From positions 31,115-95,114 of the forward strand of contig NZ_BAAANL010000011.1 in assembly GCF_039529775.1 (NCBI RefSeq): a DNA stretch of 64,000 bases. The letters run 5' to 3'. Below the pieces are notes generated by a model. It made no database searches. It had not been told where the DNA came from and was given only the letters and a program-made list of their open reading frames with translations. The DNA is from Myceligenerans crystallogenes (GTDB lineage: Bacteria > Actinomycetota > Actinomycetes > Actinomycetales > Cellulomonadaceae). The translations under genes were made by a program, and so were the position numbers. Below, one piece after another: positions 56,732 through 64,000 of this stretch; the stretch's first letter is position 1; each line of letters opens with the position of its first letter.

Positions 56732-56770
56732 CGGAATCTCGATCCGTCGTCGTTGACTGGGGACCACGAG

Positions 56771-56800
56771 ACATTAAGCGGTTAAGTATTCATAAGTCAA
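56771..56800 (-). promoter_or_regulatory. Promoter and LacI-type operator of the mannoside operon
   Basis: On the minus strand TTGACT (56795-56800) and TAATGT (56771-56776) are 18 bp apart. Between and over them lies TTAAGCGGTTAA (56774-56785), TTAA arms around a central CG, the classic LacI-family operator layout. A LacI gene is next on the same strand upstream, which makes it the likely regulator. Confidence 0.7.
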
Positions 56801-56903
56801 CGTGCTCCCCGCGGCGCGATCAAGTTGTGATCTGCCTGCGCCAACGGGCCGATGAGCGGTTCTGGGACCTGCCGGGGACGCGCCGGCTCCGGCCGGCGGG
56901 GCC

Positions 56904-57950
56904 CTACCCGGCGAGGGCGGGCGGGGCGGTGCTGGCGCGGATCCGGAGCTCGGGCGTCTGGTCGCGGTACGACGCCGCCGGCTCGCCGGCCATGCGCTCG
57001 AAGAGGCGCCGGGCGACGTGGGCGCCGTACTTGGCGACGTCGTGGCTCAGCGCCGTCAGCTGGGGGAACGCCGCGCGGCACAGCGGCGAGTCGTCCCAGG
57101 CCACCAGCGAGACGTCGTCGGGCACGCGCAGGCCCAGCTCCGCCGCCACGCCCAGGCCCGCGAACGCCGTCGCGTCGCTGTCGTAGACGACGGCGGTCAC
57201 GCCCCCGGGCGCCCCCCGGTCCCGCGCGAGCAGGTCGCGCGTCGCGGTGACGCCCGCCTCGGGCGTGTAGTCGGTACGCCGCACCTCGACGGTCAGCCCG
57301 CGGGCCGCGGCCTCCCGCGCGAACGCGTCGTCGCGGATGTGCGTGTGCCCGAACTCGGCGGGCCCGGTCACGTGCGCCACGGCGCGGTGCCCGAGCTCCG
57401 CGAGGTAGGCGACGCACGAGCGGACCGCGGCGGCGTCGTCCGTGTACACGCTCGTCAGGCCGCCGGACAAGCTCGGGTCGCCGACGACGACGGCGGGCAG
57501 CGCGTCCTCCCCCACCAGCAGGTCGAGCCGCGGGTCGGGCACCCGGGGGTCGACCATGACGATCCCGTCGACCCGCCGGGCCGCCCGCCACTTGCGGTAG
57601 GTCCGCAGCTCGGCGTCGACGTCGGGCGCCACCTGCAGCAACAGGCCGTAGTCACGCGCGGCGAGCTCCGACTCGATGCCCGCGACGAACTGCATGTAGA
57701 ACGATTCGAACCCGAGCGTCTCGGGCGCGCGGGCGAGCACGAGGCCGACCGTCTCGGTGTAGGCGCCGGACAGCGAACGCGCCGCCGAGCTCGGCGCCCA
57801 GCCGAGCTCCGCGGCGATCTGGAGCACGAGTTCGCGGGTCGTGTCCGAGACCCCCGGCCGCCCGTTCAGGGCGTAGGAGACGGCAGCGGTCGAGACACCC
57901 GCGCGGCGGGCGATGTCGGCGATGGTGATCCGGGCCATGAGGGACATCAT
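56904..57950 (-). CDS. LacI-family transcriptional regulator
   Basis: 348 aa. The N-terminal helix-turn-helix ITIADIARRAGVSTAAVSYA and hinge region are followed by a periplasmic-binding-like effector domain (TVGLVLARAPE, GIVMVDPRVPDPR, DDVSLVAWDDSPL). Start at 57950 or the internal ATG at 57938, the usual MARITIAD beginning; ribosome sites are weak for both. It stands upstream of the mannoside operon on the same strand, separated by the 173-bp operator/promoter gap, and probably represses it. It is divergent from glgB. Confidence 0.88.
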   Translation of the reverse strand: MMSLMARITIADIARRAGVSTAAVSYALNGRPGVSDTTRELVLQIAAELGWAPSSAARSLSGAYTETVGLVLARAPETLGFESFYMQFVAGIESELAARDYGLLLQVAPDVDAELRTYRKWRAARRVDGIVMVDPRVPDPRLDLLVGEDALPAVVVGDPSLSGGLTSVYTDDAAAVRSCVAYLAELGHRAVAHVTGPAEFGHTHIRDDAFAREAAARGLTVEVRRTDYTPEAGVTATRDLLARDRGAPGGVTAVVYDSDATAFAGLGVAAELGLRVPDDVSLVAWDDSPLCRAAFPQLTALSHDVAKYGAHVARRLFERMAGEPAASYRDQTPELRIRASTAPPALAG

Positions 57951-58024
57951 GACCCAACAGCACCGGTTGCCGCCCCGACTCGCGGTTCCGGCAGGCAACC
58001 TGGGCCCATCCGCGCGAAACTCGT

Positions 58025-58052
58025 CGTACGTGTCGCAACGTACGTGTCGCAA
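58025..58052. repeat. 14-bp perfect tandem repeat upstream of glgB
   Basis: CGTACGTGTCGCAA occurs twice back to back (58025-58038 and 58039-58052), ending 30 bp before the glgB ATG. Two same-strand sites for a regulator or a recent duplication are possible. Confidence 0.6.
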
Positions 58053-58082
58053 ACCACACCTCGAACGTGGAAGGGTGAGGAC

Positions 58083-60446
58083 ATGGCCGACCTGCCCCCC
58101 GTTGACCTCGAGGCTCTCACCGCCGTCGCGCAAGGGACCCACCACGATCCGCATTCCGTGCTCGGGCCCCACCCGCTGGACGGCGACAGTCCCTTCTCGG
58201 TGGTGCGCGCCCTGCGCCCGCTCGCCGAGGAGGTCACCGTGGTCACGGCCGACGGCGAGTACCCGTGCGAGCACCAGGGCGCGGGCGTCTGGGCCGCGGT
58301 GGTGCCGCCGCCCGGCGGCGCGCCGGCGCCCGCGCCGGTCGCGCCCGGCGCGAGCACGGCCGGCACGACCACGCCTCGTCCCGCGGAGTCCGGCGCCCGG
58401 CAGCGTTCCGCGGCGCCCGGCGCCGGGGCCCCCGGCCGGTCCGCGGCCCGCGCCGCCACCGCGCCCGGCCGGCCCGCCGTCCCGTGGACCGCGCCCGACT
58501 ACCGCGTCCGGACCCGCTACGGGAGCACGGAGTCCCTCACGGACGACCCGTACCGCTTCCTGCCGTCGCTCGGCGAGATCGACCTGCACCTGATCGGCGA
58601 GGGCCGCCACGAGGAGCTGTGGAAGGCGCTCGGCGCGATCGTCCGGCGCTACCCCGGCCCCGGCGGCGACATCGAGGGCACCGGCTTCGCCGTGTGGGCC
58701 CCCAACGCGCGCGGCGTGCGCGTGATCGGCGACCACAACCTCTGGACGCCCGTGCACCCGATGCGGAGCCTCGGCTCCACGGGCGTGTGGGAGCTGTTCG
58801 TCCCGGGCGTCGGGCCCGGCACCGCCTACAAGTTCGAGGTCCTCGGGGCCGACGGCGTCTGGCGGGCCAAGGCCGACCCCATGGCCCGGGAGACCGAGCG
58901 CCTGCCCGGCACGGCGAGCATCGTCACCGAATCGGCCTACGAGTGGTCCGACGACGCCTGGATCGCCGCGCGCACCACGTCCGACCCGCACTCCGGCCCG
59001 ATGAGCGTCTACGAGGTGCACCTCGGCTCGTGGCGGCCCGGGCTGTCCTACCGCGAGCTCGCGGAGCAGCTCACGGCCTACGTGGCCGAGCAGGGCTTCA
59101 CGCACGTGGAGTTCATGCCGGTGGCGGAGCACCCGTTCGGCGGGTCCTGGGGGTACCAGGTCACCTCGTACTACGCGCCCACCTCGCGCTTCGGGTCGCC
59201 CGACGAGTTCCGCCACCTGGTGGACCGGCTGCACCAGGCCGGGATCGGCGTCGTCATCGACTGGGTGCCGGCGCACTTCCCGCGCGACGAGTTCGCGCTC
59301 GCGCGGTTCGACGGCACGCCGATGTACGAGCACCCCGACCCCACCCGCGGCGAGCACCAGGACTGGGGCACGCTGATCTTCGACTTCGGCCGCCGGGAGG
59401 TGCGCAACTTCCTCGTCGCGAACGCGACCTACTGGTTCGAGGAGTTCCACGCCGACGCGCTGCGCGTGGACGCCGTGGCCTCCATGCTCTACCTCGACTA
59501 CTCGCGCGAACCCGGGCAGTGGCACCCGAACGAGTTCGGGGGCCGTGAGAACCTCGACGCGATCTCGTTCCTGCAGGAGGCGAACGCGACGTCGTACCGG
59601 CGCACGCCCGGCGTGATGATGATGGCCGAGGAGTCGACGGCGTACGACGGCGTCACGCGGCCGACGTCGTCGCACGGCCTCGGGTTCGGCCTGAAGTGGA
59701 ACATGGGCTGGATGAACGACACCCTCCGCTACCTCGCCGAGGACCCGGTGCACCGCAAGTACCACCACGGCGAGCTCACGTTCTCCATGGTGTACGCGTA
59801 CTCGGAGCAGTTCGTGCTGCCGATCAGCCACGACGAGGTGGTGCACGGCAAGGGGTCGCTGCCGCACAAGATGCCGGGCGACCGCTGGCAGCAGCTCGCG
59901 CAGGTGCGGGCGCTGCTGGCGTACCAGTGGACGCACCCGGGCAAGCAGCTGCTGTTCATGGGCTGCGAGTTCGCGCAGGACTCGGAGTGGTCGGAGAGCG
60001 GCAGCCTACGCTGGGACCTGCTGGCCGACGGCCTGCACGCGGGCGTCCAGCACCTGGTCCGCGACCTGAACGCGCTCTACCGCGCGACCCCCGCGCTGTG
60101 GGAGAAGGACTTCACGCACGAGGGCTTCGAGTGGCTGGACTCCGACAACGCGGACGGCAACCTGCTCGCCTACGTCCGCCGCTCGGCGTCGGGCGACCCG
60201 GCGGTGGTCGTGGTCAACTTCGCGGGCGTCCCCCACGAGGGCTACCGCCTCCCCCTCCCGGAGATCCCCGGCGCCGCCCAGGTCTGGCGCGAGGCCCTCA
60301 ACACCGACGCGGAGGCGTACGGCGGCTCGGGCGTGGGCAACCTGGGCCGGGTCACGGCGGAACCGATCCCCCACTACGCCCGCCCGTACTCGGCGGCGGT
60401 GAGGGTCCCCCCGCTGGGCGCCCTGATCCTCACCCCGGAACGCTGA
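58083..60446 (+). CDS. glgB: 1,4-alpha-glucan branching enzyme (GH13_9)
   Basis: Introduces alpha-1,6 branches into the GlgE-made glucan. 787 aa, GTGAGG before the ATG. Residues ~75-140 are an Ala/Pro/Gly-rich insertion in the N-terminal domain. CBM48 (GFAVWAPNARGVRVIGDHN) and the GH13 core follow: MPVAEHPFGGSWGYQVTSYY, ALRVDAVASML (Asp463), MMMAEESTAY (Glu516) and ISHDEVVHGKGSL (Asp584). Normally part of the treS-mak-glgE cluster, here 11 kb away and next to a LacI gene. Confidence 0.96.
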   Translation: MADLPPVDLEALTAVAQGTHHDPHSVLGPHPLDGDSPFSVVRALRPLAEEVTVVTADGEYPCEHQGAGVWAAVVPPPGGAPAPAPVAPGASTAGTTTPRPAESGARQRSAAPGAGAPGRSAARAATAPGRPAVPWTAPDYRVRTRYGSTESLTDDPYRFLPSLGEIDLHLIGEGRHEELWKALGAIVRRYPGPGGDIEGTGFAVWAPNARGVRVIGDHNLWTPVHPMRSLGSTGVWELFVPGVGPGTAYKFEVLGADGVWRAKADPMARETERLPGTASIVTESAYEWSDDAWIAARTTSDPHSGPMSVYEVHLGSWRPGLSYRELAEQLTAYVAEQGFTHVEFMPVAEHPFGGSWGYQVTSYYAPTSRFGSPDEFRHLVDRLHQAGIGVVIDWVPAHFPRDEFALARFDGTPMYEHPDPTRGEHQDWGTLIFDFGRREVRNFLVANATYWFEEFHADALRVDAVASMLYLDYSREPGQWHPNEFGGRENLDAISFLQEANATSYRRTPGVMMMAEESTAYDGVTRPTSSHGLGFGLKWNMGWMNDTLRYLAEDPVHRKYHHGELTFSMVYAYSEQFVLPISHDEVVHGKGSLPHKMPGDRWQQLAQVRALLAYQWTHPGKQLLFMGCEFAQDSEWSESGSLRWDLLADGLHAGVQHLVRDLNALYRATPALWEKDFTHEGFEWLDSDNADGNLLAYVRRSASGDPAVVVVNFAGVPHEGYRLPLPEIPGAAQVWREALNTDAEAYGGSGVGNLGRVTAEPIPHYARPYSAAVRVPPLGALILTPER

Positions 60447-60586
60447 GATCGCGCGGGCGGTCGGCCCGTCGTCGGGCGGTCGGCCTCCTGTCGGTGCGGT
60501 CGGCCCCTCGAGGGGCCGACTTCTCGACATCGAACCGATCTCCCCCGGCAACCGGCCGACCGCTTGGCTGCCCCGCGCGATCTCAG
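60443..60586. terminator. Complex palindromic region between glgB and the thioredoxin-like gene
   Basis: A 15-bp perfect inverted repeat, CTGAGATCGCGCGGG (60443-60457) and its complement (60572-60586), encloses a 22-bp perfect palindrome (60499-60520, core GGCCCCTCGAGGGGCC) and several CGGTCGGCC copies. The glgB stop lies in the left arm. It probably terminates both convergent genes. Confidence 0.75.
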
Positions 60587-60597
60587 GCCGTAGGGGC

Positions 60598-61575
60598 TCA
60601 GTACAGGGAGATCGCCAGCCGCTGCCTGGCCTTGTTGACGCGGGGGTCCGTGGTGCCGATCAGCTCGAAGTACTCCAGCAGCCGGACCCGGACCGTCTCC
60701 TTGTCGTCGGCCGCCAGCCCGGGCAGCAGGTCCAGGAGGCGGGCGAAGGCGTCCTCCACCTTGCCGCCCAGCACGTCCAGGTCGGCCACGGCGAGCTGCG
60801 CCGGAACGTGGGACGGCGCGTCCGCGGCGGCCTTGCGGGCGGCCGCCAGGTCGGCGTCGCGCGTGCGCTGCATGAGCTTGACCTGCGCCAGGCCCGCCGA
60901 GGCGTCGGCGTCCTTCGGGTCCTGCTTGATGGCCCTGTCGTAGGCGGCGACGGCGGCGTCGAGGTCGTCGCGCTCGATCGCGTCGTACGCCTCCTGGTGC
61001 AGGGGCGGGAGCGGCTTCTCGGGCTCCTCGGCCGGCTCCTGGGCGGCCGCGGCGTCGTCGTTCCCGCCGGCCGACGGCGCCCGGCCGGTGACGCCGTTCT
61101 GCTCGGCGGCGGCGAGCACCTGGTCGAGCACCTGGCGCACCTGCTCCTCGGACGCGTTCCCGGCGAAGAGCGGGAGCGGCTGGCCCTGGAGCACCGCGAC
61201 CACCGCGGGCACGCCCTGCACCTGGAAGGCGGCGGCGATCTGCGGGTACTGGTGGGCGTCGACCCGGCCCAGCAGGAAGCGCCCGGCGTAGTCGGCGGCG
61301 AGCTTCGCGAGCGTGGTGCCGAGCTCGGCGTTCGCGGCGTCCGTGGGGGCCCACAGCAGCACCACCACCGGATACTGCGTCGAGTCGCGGACCACCTGCT
61401 CGAAGTTGGCCTCGGTGAGGTCCCGGACGAACCCGCCGGCCTCCGGCGCGCCGCCCGGCTCCCCCGGCGGCGGTGCCTGCGGGCGGGTCAGGGCGGAGAG
61501 GTCGACGGCGCCGCGCGCACCGGCGAACACAGGATTGCTGGCAGGAGGGGGCGTCGGCTGATCGGACGTGGTCAT
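60598..61575 (-). CDS. Cysteine-free thioredoxin-fold/TPR protein (CnoX/YbbN-like)
   Basis: 325 aa. A thioredoxin-like domain (about 50-150) retains FEQVVRDSTQYPVVVLLWAP and the cis-Pro region QVQGVPAVVAV, but the usual WCxxC site reads WAPTDAANAE and the whole protein contains no cysteine. A Glu/Pro-rich linker leads to a C-terminal TPR-like region (AYDAIERDDLDAAVAAYDRA, then LLDLLPGLAADDKETVRVRL), as in YbbN/CnoX co-chaperones. A holdase or scaffold role is more likely than redox catalysis. A leaderless -10 (TAAGAT) lies 7 nt before the ATG. Confidence 0.85.
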   Translation of the reverse strand: MTTSDQPTPPPASNPVFAGARGAVDLSALTRPQAPPPGEPGGAPEAGGFVRDLTEANFEQVVRDSTQYPVVVLLWAPTDAANAELGTTLAKLAADYAGRFLLGRVDAHQYPQIAAAFQVQGVPAVVAVLQGQPLPLFAGNASEEQVRQVLDQVLAAAEQNGVTGRAPSAGGNDDAAAAQEPAEEPEKPLPPLHQEAYDAIERDDLDAAVAAYDRAIKQDPKDADASAGLAQVKLMQRTRDADLAAARKAAADAPSHVPAQLAVADLDVLGGKVEDAFARLLDLLPGLAADDKETVRVRLLEYFELIGTTDPRVNKARQRLAISLY

Positions 61576-61582
61576 GGCCTCA

Positions 61583-61588
61583 ATCTTA
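61583..61588 (-). promoter_or_regulatory. Leaderless-type -10 element of the thioredoxin-like gene
   Basis: On the minus strand TAAGAT stands 7 nt before the ATG at 61575, within the 20-bp gap after the preceding lipoprotein gene. The gene can thus be expressed on its own despite the close spacing. Confidence 0.5.
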
Positions 61589-61595
61589 GGGAAAC

Positions 61596-62630
61596 TCAGG
61601 CGCCGCAGCCGGACGTATCCCCCGCGGATTCCACCGCCACCGCCACGTGGTCGAAACCGACCAGGCGAACCCGCGAGCCGGAGCCCGCCGGGGGCACGTG
61701 CAGCGCCACCGTGTCGAGGTACCGCGTGCGCAGCACGTTGCTCTCGGCCTGGTCGCCGAACAGCGCCCGCTGCGACGGGGCCAGGCTCTCCGCGCGGATC
61801 TTCCCGCACTCCTCGACGGCGACGGCGAGAACCGAGTCGAGCGCGCCCAGCACGATCGCCCCGCCGTCCACGGTGCGCATCGCGCGCAGGCCCGCGGCGC
61901 CGGGCTTCGCGTCGTAGTCGTACCGGCCCCCAGCCGCCGTGAACTTCTCGTCCGAGGTCTGCTCGCGCTCCTGTTCCAGCAGGAACTGCCGCAGGACGTC
62001 GTCGTCGAACGTGTCCGCGAACTTCCCCTCCGGGTCGGACAGCACGGCGGCATAGGCGGCCAGGGCCGCCTTCGGCGACATCGCGAGGGTCTCCGCGTCG
62101 TCGGCCCGGACGCTCCCGGCTCCGGTGTCCGTCGAGGCGAACCGCGGCAGCGTCACGTCGGGCTGCAGCTGCACCCAGCCCCACAGCTTGTAGTCCTCGC
62201 GGGCCGAGCGCTGCTCGAACGCGTACAGCAGGGGTGTCAGCTTGTCGTCCGACGGCGTGCTGACCGCCAGGCTGGTACGCGGCCAGGCCGCGTCGGAGGG
62301 GAGCATCACGGCCTGCATCGTCATCGGCAGGCTGGTGACCAGCTCGTCGTCGCCGCGCAGGCGGGCGACCTCGATCTGGCTGGTGCGCATCTGGCGGGCC
62401 GGCCCGGCGGTCCGCGCGGCCAGCGCGGCGACGTCACGCTCCGTGGTGGCCCGGCCGACGGCGCCCGCCACGCGCGCGATGATCTGGGTCTCCTGGTCCT
62501 CGGACACGACGGCGCCGATCACCGGCGGCTCCGCCTCGGGCCGCGGCAGCGCCGTCGTGCAGCCCGCCAGCAGGAGCGCGGCGGTGAGCACGACGGCGCC
62601 CGCTCCCGCAGCGTGATGGGACCAGGTCAT
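61596..62630 (-). CDS. Lipoprotein of unknown function, paralog 2
   Basis: 344 aa, from the ATG at 62630 overlapping the upstream paralog (ATGA). Signal AGAVVLTAALLLAGC is a lipobox type II signal. About 40% of positions look shared with the neighbouring paralog: PVIGAVVSEDQ, RTSQIEVARL, PLPMTMQ-like LPMTMQAVMLP, FASTDTG, AMRTVDGGAIV, RLVGFDHVAVAV. No catalytic motif recognised. The protein likely sits on the outer face of the membrane. Confidence 0.85.
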   Translation of the reverse strand: MTWSHHAAGAGAVVLTAALLLAGCTTALPRPEAEPPVIGAVVSEDQETQIIARVAGAVGRATTERDVAALAARTAGPARQMRTSQIEVARLRGDDELVTSLPMTMQAVMLPSDAAWPRTSLAVSTPSDDKLTPLLYAFEQRSAREDYKLWGWVQLQPDVTLPRFASTDTGAGSVRADDAETLAMSPKAALAAYAAVLSDPEGKFADTFDDDVLRQFLLEQEREQTSDEKFTAAGGRYDYDAKPGAAGLRAMRTVDGGAIVLGALDSVLAVAVEECGKIRAESLAPSQRALFGDQAESNVLRTRYLDTVALHVPPAGSGSRVRLVGFDHVAVAVESAGDTSGCGA

Positions 62631-63673
62631 TCGTTGGACACCGAGACCGCGACGTGCTCGAAGCCGACCAGGCGCACCTTCTCCGAGGAACCCGCCGGCG
62701 GGATGTAGAGGCCGACGATGTCGAAGTACTTGGTGCGCTGCACGTTCGTGACGTCCTGATCGCCGAAGAGCGCCACCTGGGTGGGCAGGCTCTTCGACGG
62801 CGGGGCCTCCGCGCCGTCCTGCAGCTGGATGACCTGCATCGAGTTGACGGCGCCCATGACGATCGCGCCGCCGTCGACCGTGCGCATGCCCTCGACGCCG
62901 TGGTCGTCGTCGGCCGACGCGCTGAAGGAGTACTTGCCCTCGGCCTCCTTCCAGCCGTCCGCCTTCTCCTGCCGCGTCTCCTGGTCGCGCAGGAAGGCGC
63001 GGAACTCGTCGTCCTCGACCTGCTTGGCGTACTTGGAGTCCTTGTCCTCGCCGATCACGTCCGCGTAGGCCGCCAGGGCCTTCTGGGGGGACATCACCAG
63101 GGAGTCGGCGTCGTCGGGCGCCACGCGTTCGGTGCCGGTGTCCGTGGACGCGAACTGCGGGAGCGTCACGCCGGGCAGCAGGTCCGCCCACGCCCACATC
63201 TGGTAGTCGGAACGCGCCGAGTTCTGCGTGAACGCGTACAGCACCGGCGGGGTGAGGTCCTTCGGCTGCGTGCTGACCGCGAAGCTCGTGCGGGGCCAGG
63301 TCGGCTCGGACGGCAGCACGACCGACTGCATCGTCATCGGCAGGGGCTGCGCCTCGCCCTCCTTGCCCAGGATCCTGGCGACCTCGATCTCGCTGGTACG
63401 CAGCTCCTTGGCGGGGCCGGTCATGCGATCGAGCGCGCCGGCGTCCTTCTCCTTCGACGCCTTGTCGACGGACTCGGCCACGCGGCTGATGATCGTCTTC
63501 TCCTGCTCCTCCGTGACGACCGCGCCGACGACGGCGGGCTCGGCCTCGGGGACCGGGAGCTCCTGGGCGCAGCCGGCCAGCAGCCCGGCGGCGAGGACGG
63601 GGGCGACGGCGGCCGTCACGCGGCGGGCCGTCCGGCGCCCGCGGGTGCCGGTGACACTGCGGCGGTGGTTCAT
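62627..63673 (-). CDS. Lipoprotein of unknown function, paralog 1
   Basis: 348 aa. Basic lead, then VTAAVAPVLAAGLLAGC with a lipobox. Same fold signatures as paralog 2, arising from a tandem duplication: AVVGAVVTEEQ, RTSEIEVARI, LPMTMQSVVLP, FASTDTG, GMRTVDGGAIV, RLVGFEHVAVSV. Start overlaps the upstream edge gene (ATGA), so three genes form one operon. Confidence 0.85.
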   Translation of the reverse strand: MNHRRSVTGTRGRRTARRVTAAVAPVLAAGLLAGCAQELPVPEAEPAVVGAVVTEEQEKTIISRVAESVDKASKEKDAGALDRMTGPAKELRTSEIEVARILGKEGEAQPLPMTMQSVVLPSEPTWPRTSFAVSTQPKDLTPPVLYAFTQNSARSDYQMWAWADLLPGVTLPQFASTDTGTERVAPDDADSLVMSPQKALAAYADVIGEDKDSKYAKQVEDDEFRAFLRDQETRQEKADGWKEAEGKYSFSASADDDHGVEGMRTVDGGAIVMGAVNSMQVIQLQDGAEAPPSKSLPTQVALFGDQDVTNVQRTKYFDIVGLYIPPAGSSEKVRLVGFEHVAVSVSNE

Positions 63674-64000
63674 CGGTCGTCTCCGTCCTCGTCCTTGATC
63701 CCCCAGGCCGCGCGCCAGGCCGCGGCGCGGCCCGACTGGCTCTGGTCCGGCTGCTGCGGCTGCTCCGGGGCGGGCTGCACGGGCGGCGGGACCACGGGCT
63801 GCGCGGCAGTGTTGCCCCGGCCGGCCTGCTCGGCCAGGCGCCGTTCACGTCGCGTCATCATCCTGCCCGACGGCGTGGCGCCCGTGGCGGGCCGGCCTCC
63901 CGGGGCCGGGTAGCCCGGCGCCGGGGGCGAGGACGCCGGCGGCTGCGCCGCCGCGGGCGGGGTCACGGCCGGGCCCTGCGCGGGGGCCGCGGCCGACCGG
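63670..64000 (-). CDS. Pro/Ala-rich protein, C-terminal part, cut by the window edge
   Basis: At least 110 codons are open from the edge to the stop at 63670. The visible part is Pro/Gln/Ala-rich (PPASSPPAPGYPAPGG), with a basic patch MMTRRERRLAEQAG and the end AAWRAAWGIKDEDGDDR. A GTG at 63966 could be a start, but the frame stays open to the edge, so the gene may be longer. Coupled by ATGA to the first lipoprotein. Not identified. Confidence 0.6.
   Translation of the reverse strand, partial: RSAAAPAQGPAVTPPAAAQPPASSPPAPGYPAPGGRPATGATPSGRMMTRRERRLAEQAGRGNTAAQPVVPPPVQPAPEQPQQPDQSQSGRAAAWRAAWGIKDEDGDDR

Noticed and set aside
57951..59936. Upstream extension of the LacI frame over glgB (minus strand)
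   Set aside because: The frame stays open but the extra residues lack LacI similarity. The LacI helix-turn-helix begins right after 57950 and glgB is certain on the other strand.

Overview
The window is very GC-rich, densely packed chromosomal DNA from an actinobacterium. The strong coding bias, many GTG starts, mycothiol deacetylase (mshB), 7Fe ferredoxin fdxA next to dapC, typA next to mshB, GlgE-type glycogen genes and pectin/mannan utilisation genes fit a plant-polymer-degrading Micrococcales member, such as the Promicromonosporaceae/Cellulomonadaceae. That placement is an inference; there is no rRNA or other decisive marker. I see no tRNA, rRNA, CRISPR, IS element, integrase or phage gene.

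Layout. 1-5.0 kb (+): tail of a cysteine desulfurase coupled to mnmA, a MoeZ-like E1/rhodanese protein, and a Tat-exported PhoX phosphatase. 5.1-6.9 kb (+): etfB-etfA. 7-11.6 kb (-): a 1553-aa secreted rhamnogalacturonan enzyme joining a CE12 acetylesterase to a PL11 lyase. 11.8-14.3 kb (-): glgX. 14.4-19.6 kb (+): a COG3573 flavoprotein, then an ACT-domain protein, pheA and tyrA (Phe/Tyr synthesis). 19.7-21.4 kb (-): PadR regulator and a membrane HAAS+NIT-like sensor. 21.7-29.2 kb: VanW-family envelope protein, small membrane protein, LURP-one protein, mshB, typA. 29.3-34.7 kb (-): oligopeptide importer oppA-B-C-DF. 35.2-38.1 kb (-): fdxA, dapC, gltA. 38.3-47.1 kb (+): SH3-like small protein, then glgP, glgE, treS and maltokinase. 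47.1-57.95 kb: two sugar-uptake modules, an NgcEFG-like operon (+) and a beta-mannosidase/ABC operon with a LacI regulator (-). 58.1-60.4 kb (+): glgB. 60.6-64 kb (-): cysteine-free thioredoxin/TPR protein, two paralogous lipoproteins and a truncated gene at the edge.

How the genes work together. TreS, Mak, GlgE and GlgB make the complete trehalose-to-alpha-glucan route, with GlgP and GlgX as the degrading arm. glgB is split from its usual partners by about 11 kb of sugar-uptake genes. Neither sugar importer carries its own ATPase, so both probably share an MsiK-type ATPase encoded elsewhere. The rhamnogalacturonan enzyme and the beta-mannosidase point to growth on pectin and mannan.

Themes at DNA level. 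At least seven genes have an extended -10 hexamer (TAnnnT) 6-7 nt before the start codon, the signature of leaderless mRNAs. Seven genes carry in-frame tandem or spaced repeats with periods divisible by three in Pro/Ala/Gly/Asp-rich linkers. Several intergenic regions hold long palindromes, and a matching pair of them brackets the ngcEFG-like operon.
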